From Fulvimarina sp040239565 (GTDB lineage Bacteria; Pseudomonadota; Alphaproteobacteria; Rhizobiales; Rhizobiaceae), in contig NZ_JBEHWS010000012.1 of assembly GCF_040239565.1 (NCBI RefSeq), positions 1 to 64,000 of the forward strand: DNA of 64,000 nucleotides, given 5' to 3'. How positions within the stretch are numbered: the stretch's first letter is position 1; the number at the start of each line of letters is the position of its first letter. The notes beneath the pieces were generated by a model. It was not told where the DNA came from. It worked only from the letters and a program-made list of their open reading frames with translations, and ran no database searches. Of the stretch, positions 7,577 through 16,036 are shown in pieces. The position numbers and the translations under genes are program-made.

Positions 7577-8467
7577 TCACCGGTCCCGATTGGCGATGAA
7601 CCGGGCGGCGTCCAGCAGCACGCGCGCTTTCTCGCCGAACGGCGCGAGCTCGGCTTCGGCCTCGGCGACAAGTTCTGCAAGCCGTTTGCGTGTCCAATCG
7701 ATGCCGCGAAGGGCAGGAAGCGTCTTCTTGCCGCGCGCCCGGTCCTTGCCAGCGGCCTTGCCGAGTTGAGCCGCATCGGCTGTCTCGTCCAGAAGATCGT
7801 CGGCGAGCTGGAAGGCGAGACCGATGGTTTCGCCAAACCGCCGCAGCCTTTGTTGATCATCGTCAGAAGCCGAGCCAGCGACGGCGCCGCCCTCACAGGC
7901 AAAGGCGATCAGCGCGCCCGTCTTCATCGCCTGCATGCACGCGATCTCGTCTTCGCTTAACGCGCAATGCTCGGCCGCGAGGTCGAGGGCCTGTCCGCCC
8001 GCCATGCCGGCAACGCCTGCGTCAGCAGAAAGCAAGGTAACGATCTTTACACGCGCCTCGGCCGGGATGGCTTCGGCGCCGGCAACCAGTCCAAAGGCGA
8101 GCGTCAAAAGGCTGTCACCTGCGAGAATCGCCGTCGCATCGTCATAGGCTTTGTGGACCGTCGGGCGACCACGCCGCATGTCGTCGTCGTCCATCGACGG
8201 CAGATCGTCGTGAACCAGCGAATAGCAGTGGATAGCCTCCAGCGCGCAGGCAATATCGAGCGCCGCGTCATCGGTTGCACCGAAGAGCCGTGCGCTCTCG
8301 ATCAGCAGAAAGGGTCGTAGCCGCTTACCGCCGCCAAGCGCGCCGTGGCGCATGGCAGCGAGGAGCCGCTCTGGAGCACCTTTCGCGAGCCCAGCGTGAC
8401 CGGACAGGGCCTCTGTCAGTCGAGCTTCTACCCGTTCCGCTGTTTGTGCCAGGCTCTGCTCGAACAT
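7577..8467 (-). CDS. ispA: Farnesyl (short-chain polyprenyl) diphosphate synthase
   Basis: The protein makes farnesyl diphosphate (or geranylgeranyl diphosphate) by condensing IPP with allylic diphosphates. At 296 residues it has the usual IspA length. The first Asp-rich motif is in SLVHDDLPSMDDDDMRRG (about residue 88), with GGKRLRP upstream; the second is in QLADDLLDETAD (about 225). The aromatic-poor residues before the first motif (AIHCYS) and the two-residue insertion in it fit type II bacterial FPP synthases. It has an AAGGGA ribosome site. With ispG it supplies quinone side chains and undecaprenyl carriers. Product length is not settled by sequence alone. Confidence 0.93.
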   Translation of the reverse strand: MFEQSLAQTAERVEARLTEALSGHAGLAKGAPERLLAAMRHGALGGGKRLRPFLLIESARLFGATDDAALDIACALEAIHCYSLVHDDLPSMDDDDMRRGRPTVHKAYDDATAILAGDSLLTLAFGLVAGAEAIPAEARVKIVTLLSADAGVAGMAGGQALDLAAEHCALSEDEIACMQAMKTGALIAFACEGGAVAGSASDDDQQRLRRFGETIGLAFQLADDLLDETADAAQLGKAAGKDRARGKKTLPALRGIDWTRKRLAELVAEAEAELAPFGEKARVLLDAARFIANRDR

Positions 8468-8628
8468 CTCAGGCGTCCCTTATGGTCATCGATTTCGTCC
8501 GGGCGAGGATTGTGGCTTTCAAGCCATTTGCGCCCACCGGAAGCAGGTCGGGCTCGAAGAGCGGCGTTGCCGTCGCCCGACCCGCCGTCTAAACCGAAGC
8601 TCTGAAAACCGCCACCGCCTTCGCTCCG

Positions 8629-9339
8629 ATGCGCCAGAGAGTCCGCCCGATCAAGATGCTGCGCAAGATCGTCATCGCCGTCATCGTCGCAGGTCTGGTT
8701 CTGGCCGCCCTCCCGCTCATCCTCGTCCCGGTCTACACGGTCTCGGCGGTCCATCCGGTGTCCACGCTAATTCTGCGCGACCATTTCACCTTCCGTCCCT
8801 ATTTGCGAGACTGGGTGGACCTCGAAGAGATCGCGCCGGTCATGCGCTATTCGGTGATCATGTCCGAAGACGGCCAGTTCTGCCGGCACGACGGGGTCGA
8901 CTGGGGCGAGATGAAAGCGGTGGTCGATGATTTTCTGGACGGTGAAGAGACACGCGGTGCCTCGACGATCCCCATGCAGACAGCCAAGAATCTGTTTCTC
9001 TGGAACGGCCGATCCTATGTCAGGAAGGCAATCGAACTGCCGCTGGCGCTCTATCTCAATATGGTCGTCTCAAAAGACCGGATCCTCGAAATCTATCTGA
9101 ACATCGCGGAGTGGGACGAAGGAGTCTACGGCATCGAGGCGGCAAGCCAGCACTATTTCGGACGCTCGGCTGCCGATCTCACCGAACGGCAGGCCGCACT
9201 CCTGACGGTGACGCTTCCCAATCCGACGGGTCGCAATCCGGCCGATCCGACACGGCGGATGAATGCGCTGGCAGACCGCGTCCAGCGTCTCGCGCGCGCC
9301 TCGGGCGATTACGTCGGCTGCGTGAAAACCGAAGGCTAA
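8629..9339 (+). CDS. mtgA: Monofunctional biosynthetic peptidoglycan transglycosylase
   Basis: A 236-residue GT51 glycosyltransferase that polymerises lipid II into glycan strands. One N-terminal membrane anchor (IVIAVIVAGLVLAALPLILV) is followed by the catalytic domain: VIMSEDGQFCRHDGVDW (first catalytic Glu), RGASTIPMQTAKNLFLW, and DRILEIYLNIAEWDEGVYG, then QAALLTVTLPNP. These are the standard GT51 motifs, and there is no transpeptidase domain, as expected for MtgA. An internal ATG at 8656 (MLRKIV) is an alternative start. The gene is divergent from ispA. Confidence 0.95.
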   Translation: MRQRVRPIKMLRKIVIAVIVAGLVLAALPLILVPVYTVSAVHPVSTLILRDHFTFRPYLRDWVDLEEIAPVMRYSVIMSEDGQFCRHDGVDWGEMKAVVDDFLDGEETRGASTIPMQTAKNLFLWNGRSYVRKAIELPLALYLNMVVSKDRILEIYLNIAEWDEGVYGIEAASQHYFGRSAADLTERQAALLTVTLPNPTGRNPADPTRRMNALADRVQRLARASGDYVGCVKTEG

Positions 9340-9603
9340 GCGATTTCGCTTCCGCCGATCTGGCTTCACGCGGTTCGGACAAACCCTTTGCAAATGCCGC
9401 GAGGTTTGATATGGCGACGCTCAAGATTTCCCGTCATGGTGAAGCCGGTCCATTCGCATTTCGCTTGCGAAGCAGCCTGCATTGACCAAATCGGGGCCGG
9501 AAAGCCCGTTTCGGGCAGAAGGCAACACCTTGAACGATATCCTCGGTCGAGACAATTGGCGGGTTGCAACCCGTTCGACGGCCGATACTGAGCGGAGCTA
9601 ACC

Positions 9604-9783
9604 ATGGCCGTACCGAAGAGAAAAACCACCCCGTCCAAGCGCGGAATGCGCCGTTCGGCGGATGCGCTGAAGAACCCGACCTATATCGAGGACAAGAACT
9701 CGGGCGAACTGCGCCGTCCGCACCATGTCGATCTGAAGACCGGCATGTATCGCGGTCGCCAGATCATGACGGTCAAGGACTAA
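9604..9783 (+). CDS. rpmF: 50S ribosomal protein L32
   Basis: A 59-residue protein beginning MAVPKRKTTPSKRGMRRSAD and ending GRQIMTVKD. The N-terminus and the basic HHVDLKTGMYRGRQI tail are those of alphaproteobacterial L32, the form without zinc-binding cysteines. GGAGCTAACC before the ATG supplies the ribosome site. The 260 bases before it contain no other gene I can support. A terminator follows. Confidence 0.97.
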   Translation: MAVPKRKTTPSKRGMRRSADALKNPTYIEDKNSGELRRPHHVDLKTGMYRGRQIMTVKD

Positions 9784-9810
9784 AACAGCCCTGCCCTGAT
9801 GACTTGATTA

Positions 9811-9841
9811 GCCCGGCACCGGAGACGGTGGCCGGGTTTTT
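9811..9841 (+). terminator. Rho-independent terminator of rpmF
   Basis: The stem CCCGGC-ACCG pairs with CGGT-G-GCCGGG around GAGA, with one bulged G, and is followed by TTTTTCG. It starts 28 bases past the rpmF stop. Confidence 0.85.
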
Positions 9842-9964
9842 CGCGTTGGCGGTACGCTGTTCCATCAGCCAATCGAAACGGCAGGCATTGATCTTTTGTG
9901 CATTGGCAGGGCAGCAGATCGCGGTACGTTTCCGAACGCCGAACAATAGCGAAACGAGACTGCC

Positions 9965-11038
9965 ATGCGCCGCGAAACCTCAGCCAGAATGACTGCCTTT
10001 CAGGCGTTGACGGGTGCGGAGACCTGTATCGGACTTGCTCCCATGGCAGGCGCGTGCCCACCGTCCCTATCGATTGCCGTGGCAAATGCCGGCGGGATCG
10101 GAGCCTGCGGTGCACTTCTCCTCGGGCCCGACACAATCGCAGAATGGGCCGACGAATTTCGACAAGGCTCCAACGGCCCCTTCATCATGAACCTCTGGGT
10201 GCCGGACCCGGAACCTCATCGCGATGCCGCTCACGAAGCAGCACTTCGGGAGGCCCTCGGGGAATGGGGGCCCGCCGTTCCTAATGATGCGGGCGATGCC
10301 GCTGTGCTGGATTTCGAGGTTCAGGCAGAAGCGATCATCGCAGCACGGCCGACCGCCTTTTCGTCGATCATGGGCCTGCCTTCGAACACCCTCGTCAGTC
10401 GATTGAAGGACGAAGGCATCCTCTGGTTCGCCACCGTGACCAGCACCGATGAAGCGCGGAAAGCCGAAGCGGCTGGCGCCGACGTCATCGTCGCTCAAGG
10501 AGCTGAAGCAGGCGGCCACCGCGGCAGTTTCGATGCGTCGAAAGCTCAGATGCAGGCGGTCGGCGCACTCGCGCTCATTCCAGCGATCGTCGACGCCGTG
10601 GATTGTCCGGTGGTCGCGGCAGGAGGGATCGCCGATGCAAGAACCGCCATCGCCGCACTGACGCTCGGCGCATCGGCGGTTCAGATCGGGACGGGTTTCC
10701 TGAGAACGCCGGAAGCGGGCCTCAATCCGGCCTGGGCCGATGCACTCGCGACAACATCGGCAACCGAGACGGCCTTGACACGGGGCTTTTCAGGACGCCT
10801 GGGCCGCGCCGTGCGCAATCGTTACGTCGAGGCGATCGAGAGCGGCGCGCTTCCCGAACCCGCGCCCTACCCCGTTCAGCGCGGCCTGACGGCAGCAATG
10901 CGGTCGGATGCGGCACAGAAGCAGGATATAATCCGAATGCAGGCTTGGGCGGGCCAGTCGGCACGATTGGCTCAAGCGCGGCCGGCCGGAGACATTCTGC
11001 GGGAGATTGCGGACGCGATAGACGCGTTTTTCGCTTGA
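9965..11038 (+). CDS. Nitronate monooxygenase (2-nitropropane dioxygenase family)
   Basis: An FMN-dependent TIM-barrel enzyme of 357 residues that oxidises alkyl nitronates such as propionate 3-nitronate. The family motifs are visible: LAPMAGACPPSLSIAVANAGGIGACG near the N-terminus, then VIVAQGAEAGGHRG with the catalytic His in GGH, then PVVAAGGIADARTAIAALTLGASAVQIGT, the FMN phosphate-binding part. An ATG at 9989 (MTAFQALTG) is an alternative start. It is convergent with phaR, whose stop lies 21 bases on. The physiological substrate is not shown by context. Confidence 0.9.
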   Translation: MRRETSARMTAFQALTGAETCIGLAPMAGACPPSLSIAVANAGGIGACGALLLGPDTIAEWADEFRQGSNGPFIMNLWVPDPEPHRDAAHEAALREALGEWGPAVPNDAGDAAVLDFEVQAEAIIAARPTAFSSIMGLPSNTLVSRLKDEGILWFATVTSTDEARKAEAAGADVIVAQGAEAGGHRGSFDASKAQMQAVGALALIPAIVDAVDCPVVAAGGIADARTAIAALTLGASAVQIGTGFLRTPEAGLNPAWADALATTSATETALTRGFSGRLGRAVRNRYVEAIESGALPEPAPYPVQRGLTAAMRSDAAQKQDIIRMQAWAGQSARLAQARPAGDILREIADAIDAFFA

Positions 11039-11059
11039 TATTCTCGAGCCGGACCGGCC

Positions 11060-11647
11060 TCAGCCCTTGTCGTCGGTCAGCCGATCGATCTTTTCCTGCA
11101 TGGCCGCGAGCTGCGTGCGCATCGCTTCCAGCTCGTGATTCTGGCGCTCGCCGCCCTCTGGGGGCAAATTGTCGATCGATCCGCTGCCGACGCCGGACAT
11201 GAACGGGTTGAACATCGCCATCGCCTTCCGGAACATCTCGGTATTGGTCCGAACCTGCGCTTCCATCATTTCGATCGGCGTCTTGCCGACGGCGCTCGTC
11301 ATGGTTTCGCGAAAACGCTCCTGCTCGCGCGAAAGAGCGGACATTGATTGTTCGAGATAGCTCGGAACCACCATCTGCATCTGGTCGCCATAGAACCGGA
11401 TGAGCTGACGCAGGAAGGTCGTCGGCATCATCGCCTGTCCGGTCTTCGACTCCTGTTCGAAGATGATCTGGGTAAGCACTGAATGGGTAATGTCATCGCC
11501 GGTCTTGGCGTCCTGAACGAGGAATTCCTCGTTGAGTTTGATCATCTGCGCCAGGTTTTCCAGCGTCACGTACTGGCTGGTCCCGGTGTTGTAGAGTCGC
11601 CGGTTGGCGTATTTCTTGATGATGGTCACATCGGACTTTTTAGCCAT
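11060..11647 (-). CDS. phaR: Polyhydroxyalkanoate synthesis repressor PhaR
   Basis: The 195-residue protein starts at MAKKSDVTIIKKYANRRLYN; the block IIKKYANRRLYNTxTSxYVTLxxL is the hallmark of the PHB accumulation regulator DNA-binding domain. FVVQDAKTGDDITHSVLTQIIFEQE-like sequence follows, and residues 85-120 form the second PHB_acc region (RFYGDQMQMVVPSYLEQSM). The C-terminus ends in a short coiled coil (LEAMRTQLAAMQEKIDRLTDD). PhaR binds both PHA granules and operators of phasin and pha genes. It is divergent from phaA, and the shared intergenic region has three copies of a candidate operator. The longer reading from 11752 has no domain sequence. Confidence 0.96.
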   Translation of the reverse strand: MAKKSDVTIIKKYANRRLYNTGTSQYVTLENLAQMIKLNEEFLVQDAKTGDDITHSVLTQIIFEQESKTGQAMMPTTFLRQLIRFYGDQMQMVVPSYLEQSMSALSREQERFRETMTSAVGKTPIEMMEAQVRTNTEMFRKAMAMFNPFMSGVGSGSIDNLPPEGGERQNHELEAMRTQLAAMQEKIDRLTDDKG

Positions 11648-11710
11648 GCCTTCGTGCCCCAAAAGACAGATTTTCCACCCGCATAACCAAACCGTAGTCA
11701 GGTTTTTCGC

Positions 11711-11807
11711 TGCGCTGCATGAAGGAGTGGCACATTTTGCAGCGCATTCCAAACCTTATCGCGACCATCGCTTTGAAAGCAAAGCCGGTTGCGCGTTTTG
11801 CGCTGCA
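11711..11807. promoter_or_regulatory. phaR-phaA intergenic region with three TGCGCTGCA motifs
   Basis: The 301-base gap between the divergent phaR and phaA genes holds no gene. It contains TGCGCTGCA at 11711-11719, its inverse complement TGCAGCGCA at 11738-11746, and TGCGCTGCA again at 11799-11807. The first two form an inverted repeat with an 18-base spacer. PhaR-type regulators are known to bind TGC/GCA-rich sites, so these are candidate PhaR operators for autoregulation; that role is inferred. Confidence 0.6.
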
Positions 11808-11948
11808 ACTGTGAACTTGCCAACATTGGCATAGCATTTGACTTGCAGCCGCCGGCTATCAAATTGTGAATGAAAAGCAGAGCCGGTCGAGACCAGGTCT
11901 TTCAAGCGGGTCGCGGCGTCAGGCTCAAAGATCATGAGGGAGTGAACC

Positions 11949-13133
11949 ATGAGCAATACCGACTCTATCGTCATCGCCGGTGCGGCGCGGACCGCGGTGG
12001 GCGCGTTTAATGGCGGGCTTTCGAGCGTGCCGGCCCACGACCTCGGCGCAGCCGCCATCAAGGAAGCCCTTTCACGCGCAAAGGTCGATCCGAACGAGGT
12101 GGACGAGGTCATTATGGGCCAGATCCTGACGGCGGCGCAGGGCCAGAACCCAGCACGTCAAGCCGCCATGGCCGCCGGCTGTCCCAAGGAGACAACGGCT
12201 TGGGGTCTCAACCAGCTCTGCGGATCGGGCCTGCGCACGGTCGCGATCGGCATGCAGCAGATCGCCATGGGCGACGCCAACATCATCGTCGCGGGCGGTC
12301 AGGAATCCATGTCCATGGCGCCGCATGCCCAGCACCTTCGCAAGGGCCAGAAGATGGGCGATCTCAAGCTCATCGATACAATGCTGAAGGACGGCCTGAT
12401 GGATGCCTTCAACGGCTACCACATGGGCAATACGGCGGAGAATGTCTCGAACCAGTGGCAGATCACCCGCGAAATGCAGGACGAGTTCGCCGCCAAGTCC
12501 CAGAACAAGGCGGAAGCAGCCCAGAAGGCCGGCCGCTTCAAGGACGAGATCGTGCCGTTCACCGTGAAAGGCCGGAAGGAAGACACGGTCGTCGAGGACG
12601 ACGAGTACATCAAGTACGGCGTGACCGCCGAGGGAATCGCCAAACTGAAGCCGGCCTTCGACAAGGAAGGCTCGGTCACGGCTGCCAACGCATCCGGCAT
12701 CAACGATGGCGGCTCGGCCGTCGTCCTGATGAAGGAGTCGGAGGCCGAGAAGCGCGGCATCACACCAATGGTGCGGATCGTCTCCTGGGCGACGGCCGGC
12801 GTCGATCCGGCAATCATGGGCACCGGCCCGATACCTGCGAGCCGCAAGGCGCTGGAAAAGGCCGGCTGGAAGATCGACGACCTCGATCTCGTCGAGGCCA
12901 ACGAAGCTTTTGCGGCCCAGGCTTGCGCGGTGAACAAGGACCTCGGATGGGACCCGGAGATCGTCAACGTGAATGGCGGCGCAATCGCGATCGGCCATCC
13001 GGTCGGCGCTTCCGGCAACCGTATCTTCAACACGCTCATTTTCGAGATGCAGCGCCGGAATGTTAAGAAGGGCCTTGCAACGCTCTGCGTCGGCGGCGGA
13101 ATGGGCGTTGCGATGTGCGTCGAGCGTCTCTGA
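11949..13133 (+). CDS. phaA: Acetyl-CoA acetyltransferase (beta-ketothiolase)
   Basis: A 394-residue thiolase condensing two acetyl-CoA to acetoacetyl-CoA, the first step of polyhydroxybutyrate synthesis. The acyl-enzyme Cys is in NQLCGSGLRTVAIGMQQ (about residue 90). The catalytic His is in NGGAIAIGHPVGASG (about 350), and the second Cys in LATLCVGGGMGVAM (about 380). Divergence from phaR identifies it as PhaA rather than a degradative thiolase. The usual partner phaB is not next to it, nor elsewhere in the window. GGGAG precedes the ATG; a terminator follows about 97 bases after the stop. Confidence 0.95.
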   Translation: MSNTDSIVIAGAARTAVGAFNGGLSSVPAHDLGAAAIKEALSRAKVDPNEVDEVIMGQILTAAQGQNPARQAAMAAGCPKETTAWGLNQLCGSGLRTVAIGMQQIAMGDANIIVAGGQESMSMAPHAQHLRKGQKMGDLKLIDTMLKDGLMDAFNGYHMGNTAENVSNQWQITREMQDEFAAKSQNKAEAAQKAGRFKDEIVPFTVKGRKEDTVVEDDEYIKYGVTAEGIAKLKPAFDKEGSVTAANASGINDGGSAVVLMKESEAEKRGITPMVRIVSWATAGVDPAIMGTGPIPASRKALEKAGWKIDDLDLVEANEAFAAQACAVNKDLGWDPEIVNVNGGAIAIGHPVGASGNRIFNTLIFEMQRRNVKKGLATLCVGGGMGVAMCVERL

Positions 13134-13229
13134 CAGAGCATCGCCGGAGCTAGCTGTTGACGTTCGTCTCTTGGAATGACCGGCGGCCTTTCGAAGCAGC
13201 GCCCCTTCGGCCCCACGATTGAAACTATC

Positions 13230-13259
13230 GAGACCCTCGCTCCGCGGCGGGGGTCTCTT
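13230..13259 (+). terminator. Rho-independent terminator after phaA
   Basis: GAGACCC (13230-13236) pairs with GGGTCTC (13251-13257), with further GC pairing inside the loop, followed by TTATTG. It separates phaA from the patatin gene. Confidence 0.75.
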
Positions 13260-13287
13260 ATTGTTTGGTGACAGCCAGAAACGGGAA

Positions 13288-14193
13288 ATGCCGATGTCCG
13301 AGCACGCGTCTTCCATCGTCAACAGCGTCAAGCTGGAGCCTTTCGAACAGCTCGTCTTTTCGGGTGGCGGCACGCGCTGCTTCTGGCATGGCGGTTTCTG
13401 CGAACTTGTCCGCAAGCCCCTCGAACTCAATCCGAAGCGGATCACAGGCGCTTCGGGTGGCGCCATGTCGGCCGCATGCTACATCGCGCAGCGCGAGGTA
13501 AAGCTGCTGGAAACAATGGGTGAGGCGTTTCTCGAAAGGGACTTCAACATCAGCACCTCGCTGGACGAAGCCGATGTCGACGGACTGACTCCGCATCAAC
13601 GCATCTATAAAGAGGTCGTATCCGCAGTTCTCGACGATGACGCCATCCAGTCGATCATCGACGGACCGCAATTCGAGGTCCTGATCGCCCATCCGCCGAC
13701 GGATACGCTGCCGAAATGGTCGACCTTCCCGATGATGGCGGCCTATCTCCTCGATCTCTCGATCCGCTCGACGCCGCATGTGGAATGGCCGGCCCAGCTC
13801 GGCGCCGACAGCAGCCTCGTCGATGCCCGCGAAGCGGCAAAGCAGGGAAAGCTGGTGGATCTGATCTGCGCGGCCGCCGTGATCCCGCCGGTCTTCAACG
13901 TCGAGGGCTGGGAAGGCAGATACGTGATCGACGGCGGCATGACATCCAAGGCACCGCTGCCGACCAATGACGCGGGACGTACCCTCATCCTTCTGACGCG
14001 CCGGTTCCGCAATCTGCCGCAGACCGAGCGGCGTCTATACGTTCAACCCTCAAAGGCGGTGCCCGCCGACAAGATCGACTTCACCGACCGGCAGAAGCTT
14101 CACGACACCTGGGAAGCCGGCAAGGATGATGCGCGAAAGTTCCTTGCAGGCGAAGATGCCGGCCTGTTCTCAGGGCCGGAAAACGTTGAATAG
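13288..14193 (+). CDS. Patatin-like phospholipase
   Basis: A 301-residue patatin-family acyl hydrolase. It has the oxyanion-hole glycine motif FSGGGTRCFWHGGF (about residue 25), the nucleophile elbow ITGASGGAMSAA (Ser of GxSxG), and the catalytic Asp in YVIDGGMTSKAPLP. The Ser-Asp dyad is complete, so it should be active on phospholipids or other esters. No signal peptide is visible, suggesting a cytoplasmic or membrane-associated role. The start is the ATG at 13288 (13294 is possible), since a longer frame from 13219 would run through the phaA terminator. Proximity to phaA may be chance. Confidence 0.88.
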   Translation: MPMSEHASSIVNSVKLEPFEQLVFSGGGTRCFWHGGFCELVRKPLELNPKRITGASGGAMSAACYIAQREVKLLETMGEAFLERDFNISTSLDEADVDGLTPHQRIYKEVVSAVLDDDAIQSIIDGPQFEVLIAHPPTDTLPKWSTFPMMAAYLLDLSIRSTPHVEWPAQLGADSSLVDAREAAKQGKLVDLICAAAVIPPVFNVEGWEGRYVIDGGMTSKAPLPTNDAGRTLILLTRRFRNLPQTERRLYVQPSKAVPADKIDFTDRQKLHDTWEAGKDDARKFLAGEDAGLFSGPENVE

Positions 14194-14302
14194 GAACAGG
14201 ACTGGGAAATCGATCATCGGCGCGAGGCGGACATTCCCTTGTGCGCCGATGGGTCGGTTGGAGAACCGCCTCGCAGACGGCTACCCGTAATGGCCTGCGG
14301 CC

Positions 14303-14791
14303 TTAGCTCTCGACGCCGAAGACTTCCGCGCAGCGCGAGAAGCTGAATCCCTCACCGTCAGTGTCGCGGCTGGTACGAATATTCGTAATGATCCCCCGGT
14401 CATTGGTCGTGATCTGCGCCTCGCAGCCAAGCTGTTCGGTTCGCGCCGGCGTGACGAGAACCTGGCCCGGAGGAGCCGATTCCATCGACATGGAACCACC
14501 GATATTGATGATGGTGGAGTTGTTCCGGCGTTTTTCCTCGAACTTGCGCTCTTCCTTCGACATCGCGCGGTACTGCGCCGGCACGTCGCGAACCGTCTCG
14601 CCCCCGCGCCAAGTATAGACTGTACCACCATTGTTCAGCGGAAAAGTGCTGGCCGGAGGGCCATACTGGGAGAAAAAGAGATCGCTCTGCTGACCTGTCC
14701 AACGGCTCTGGATCGCCTGGTTGGCATCTTCCGTCGTCGTGCAGGCGGCCAGCCCCAGTGCCGCCAGACCCAATGCCATGATTCGTTTCAT
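14303..14791 (-). CDS. Lipoprotein of unknown function
   Basis: The 162-residue protein has a lipoprotein signal, MKRIMALGLAALGLAACTTT, with the lipobox LAAC and Thr after the lipid-bearing Cys, predicting outer-membrane retention. The mature part is a small domain with SRWTGQQSDLFFSQYGPPAST and NNGGTVYTWRGGE, a pattern I associate with small rhizobial lipoproteins that resemble OmpA-assembly (BamE-like) folds, but I do not recognise a named family. Two more cysteines (LGCEAQI, SRCAEVF) may pair. GGGAGGGAAGAG is a strong ribosome site. Neighbours give no functional clue. Confidence 0.85.
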   Translation of the reverse strand: MKRIMALGLAALGLAACTTTEDANQAIQSRWTGQQSDLFFSQYGPPASTFPLNNGGTVYTWRGGETVRDVPAQYRAMSKEERKFEEKRRNNSTIINIGGSMSMESAPPGQVLVTPARTEQLGCEAQITTNDRGIITNIRTSRDTDGEGFSFSRCAEVFGVES

Positions 14792-15010
14792 CGACTCTTC
14801 CCTCCCCCGAAAACTCCGCCCCTCGCGAAGTCGTGATGACGTGAAAGAGCCAAACGCAGCGTCATGTCAACGCTGAATTACTCTGGTCTATAACCAGACA
14901 ATGGGAACTGTAAGGTTTCAATCATTCACAAGACCGCTTGAACGCTTAGGAACGTGCCAGCAACGGTTCGTCTTCGCATCGACAAGTTCCGAGCGGCACG
15001 CCGCGGTCCG

Positions 15011-15724
15011 TCAGCAGAGTGAAGCAAAACCGATCGGGTAAATCTTGCGCATCCCGGTCACGAACACGCGGGCGCTCAAGTGGTCGAACATGCCCGAGAA
15101 GGCGCGGTCGAGCACGTTAAGGCCACCCGTGGTAACCCCGAAGCTCGGAAGGATGAGGCGCGAGCCGTCTCCGACGAAGCAGGTGCCGCGAACCGCCCTG
15201 CCCGGTCCCTTCACCTTCGCGACCGGATGGAGGTGACCGGCGATCTCGCCGCAAGCGGGCCCGGCCGTCGGTTCGTGTCGCAGCGTGAGTGCGCCGATCG
15301 CTATCTCGCCGCAGCAGGTACCGCCCAGTTCGGCCGGTGGTTCCGGATCGTGATTGCCGCTGATCCAGACCCAGTCGCGTCCAGCCATCAGCGTCACAAG
15401 CGAATCTCGATAGATTTCGGGCAGATGTTCAGCGCCTTTCCGATCGTGGAAGGAGTCGCCGAGGCAGATGACACGACGCGGCTCCAGGCGTTTCAGGACT
15501 TTCTCCAGGAGCAGCAAAGTCAGTCCCGTGTCATAGGGCGGCAGCATCATGCCGCGCCGGGCGAAGGCCGCGCCTTTTTCGATATGGAGATCGGAGACGA
15601 TCAGGGTCTGCTCGTCGGGCAGGAATAGGACGCCGGCCGGATCAAGCTGAACCATTTTACCCGCGATTTCGGCATCCAGCCGCTCGCACTCGTCCTGCCG
15701 CATTCGTCGCGCCAAAGCATTCAT
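15011..15724 (-). CDS. pdeM: Ligase-associated DNA damage response endonuclease PdeM
   Basis: A 237-residue calcineurin-like metallophosphoesterase. It shows all metal-binding motifs: LIVSDLHIEKGAAFA (DxH), CLGDSFHDRKG (GDxxHD), WISGNHDP (GNHD) and GEIAGHLHPVAKV (GHxH). The SDLHIEKG form and the C-terminal FDHLSARVFVTGMRKIYPIG match PdeM. This enzyme is usually encoded with an ATP-dependent DNA ligase, an Lhr-like helicase and an exonuclease. None of these partners is in this window, so here it stands alone. It is divergent from the SulP gene. Confidence 0.9.
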   Translation of the reverse strand: MNALARRMRQDECERLDAEIAGKMVQLDPAGVLFLPDEQTLIVSDLHIEKGAAFARRGMMLPPYDTGLTLLLLEKVLKRLEPRRVICLGDSFHDRKGAEHLPEIYRDSLVTLMAGRDWVWISGNHDPEPPAELGGTCCGEIAIGALTLRHEPTAGPACGEIAGHLHPVAKVKGPGRAVRGTCFVGDGSRLILPSFGVTTGGLNVLDRAFSGMFDHLSARVFVTGMRKIYPIGFASLC

Positions 15725-16036
15725 GGGTAACCGCCGCCATTCGGTTATCGCGTTTTCTCGTTCCGTTCTTTTGCGGCTTCGCTAAGGCGAAGGCAAGCGC
15801 ACAACTCAGCTATGCACGCGAGTCCGATCGTCGCGGGTTGATTCTGCCGCGACGATGGGTCAAGAGTGCGGCGCAACATGGACCCGCATCCCCCGCGGGT
15901 GGCTATGCCGGGCGCCTATCCCCCGGCCCATCTCATCGTCGCATCCAGCGGCCGCACCGCATGGTGAACGTACGCGAGCGCCGGCATCGAGCCAGCGAAA
16001 CATCGCGCGCGGCGATCCGATATTCGTCTGGAGCTC
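15725..16036. other. Divergent spacer between pdeM and the SulP transporter gene
   Basis: This 312-base gap has no gene I can support. The frames that are open through it have no domain or ribosome site. It presumably holds the promoters of the two divergent genes. I do not see an anaerobox or a clear operator in it. Confidence 0.5.

Noticed and set aside
9388..9591. A 67-codon plus-strand frame before rpmF
   Set aside because: It is Arg/Pro-rich, has no family match, and lies in the expected promoter and leader region of rpmF.
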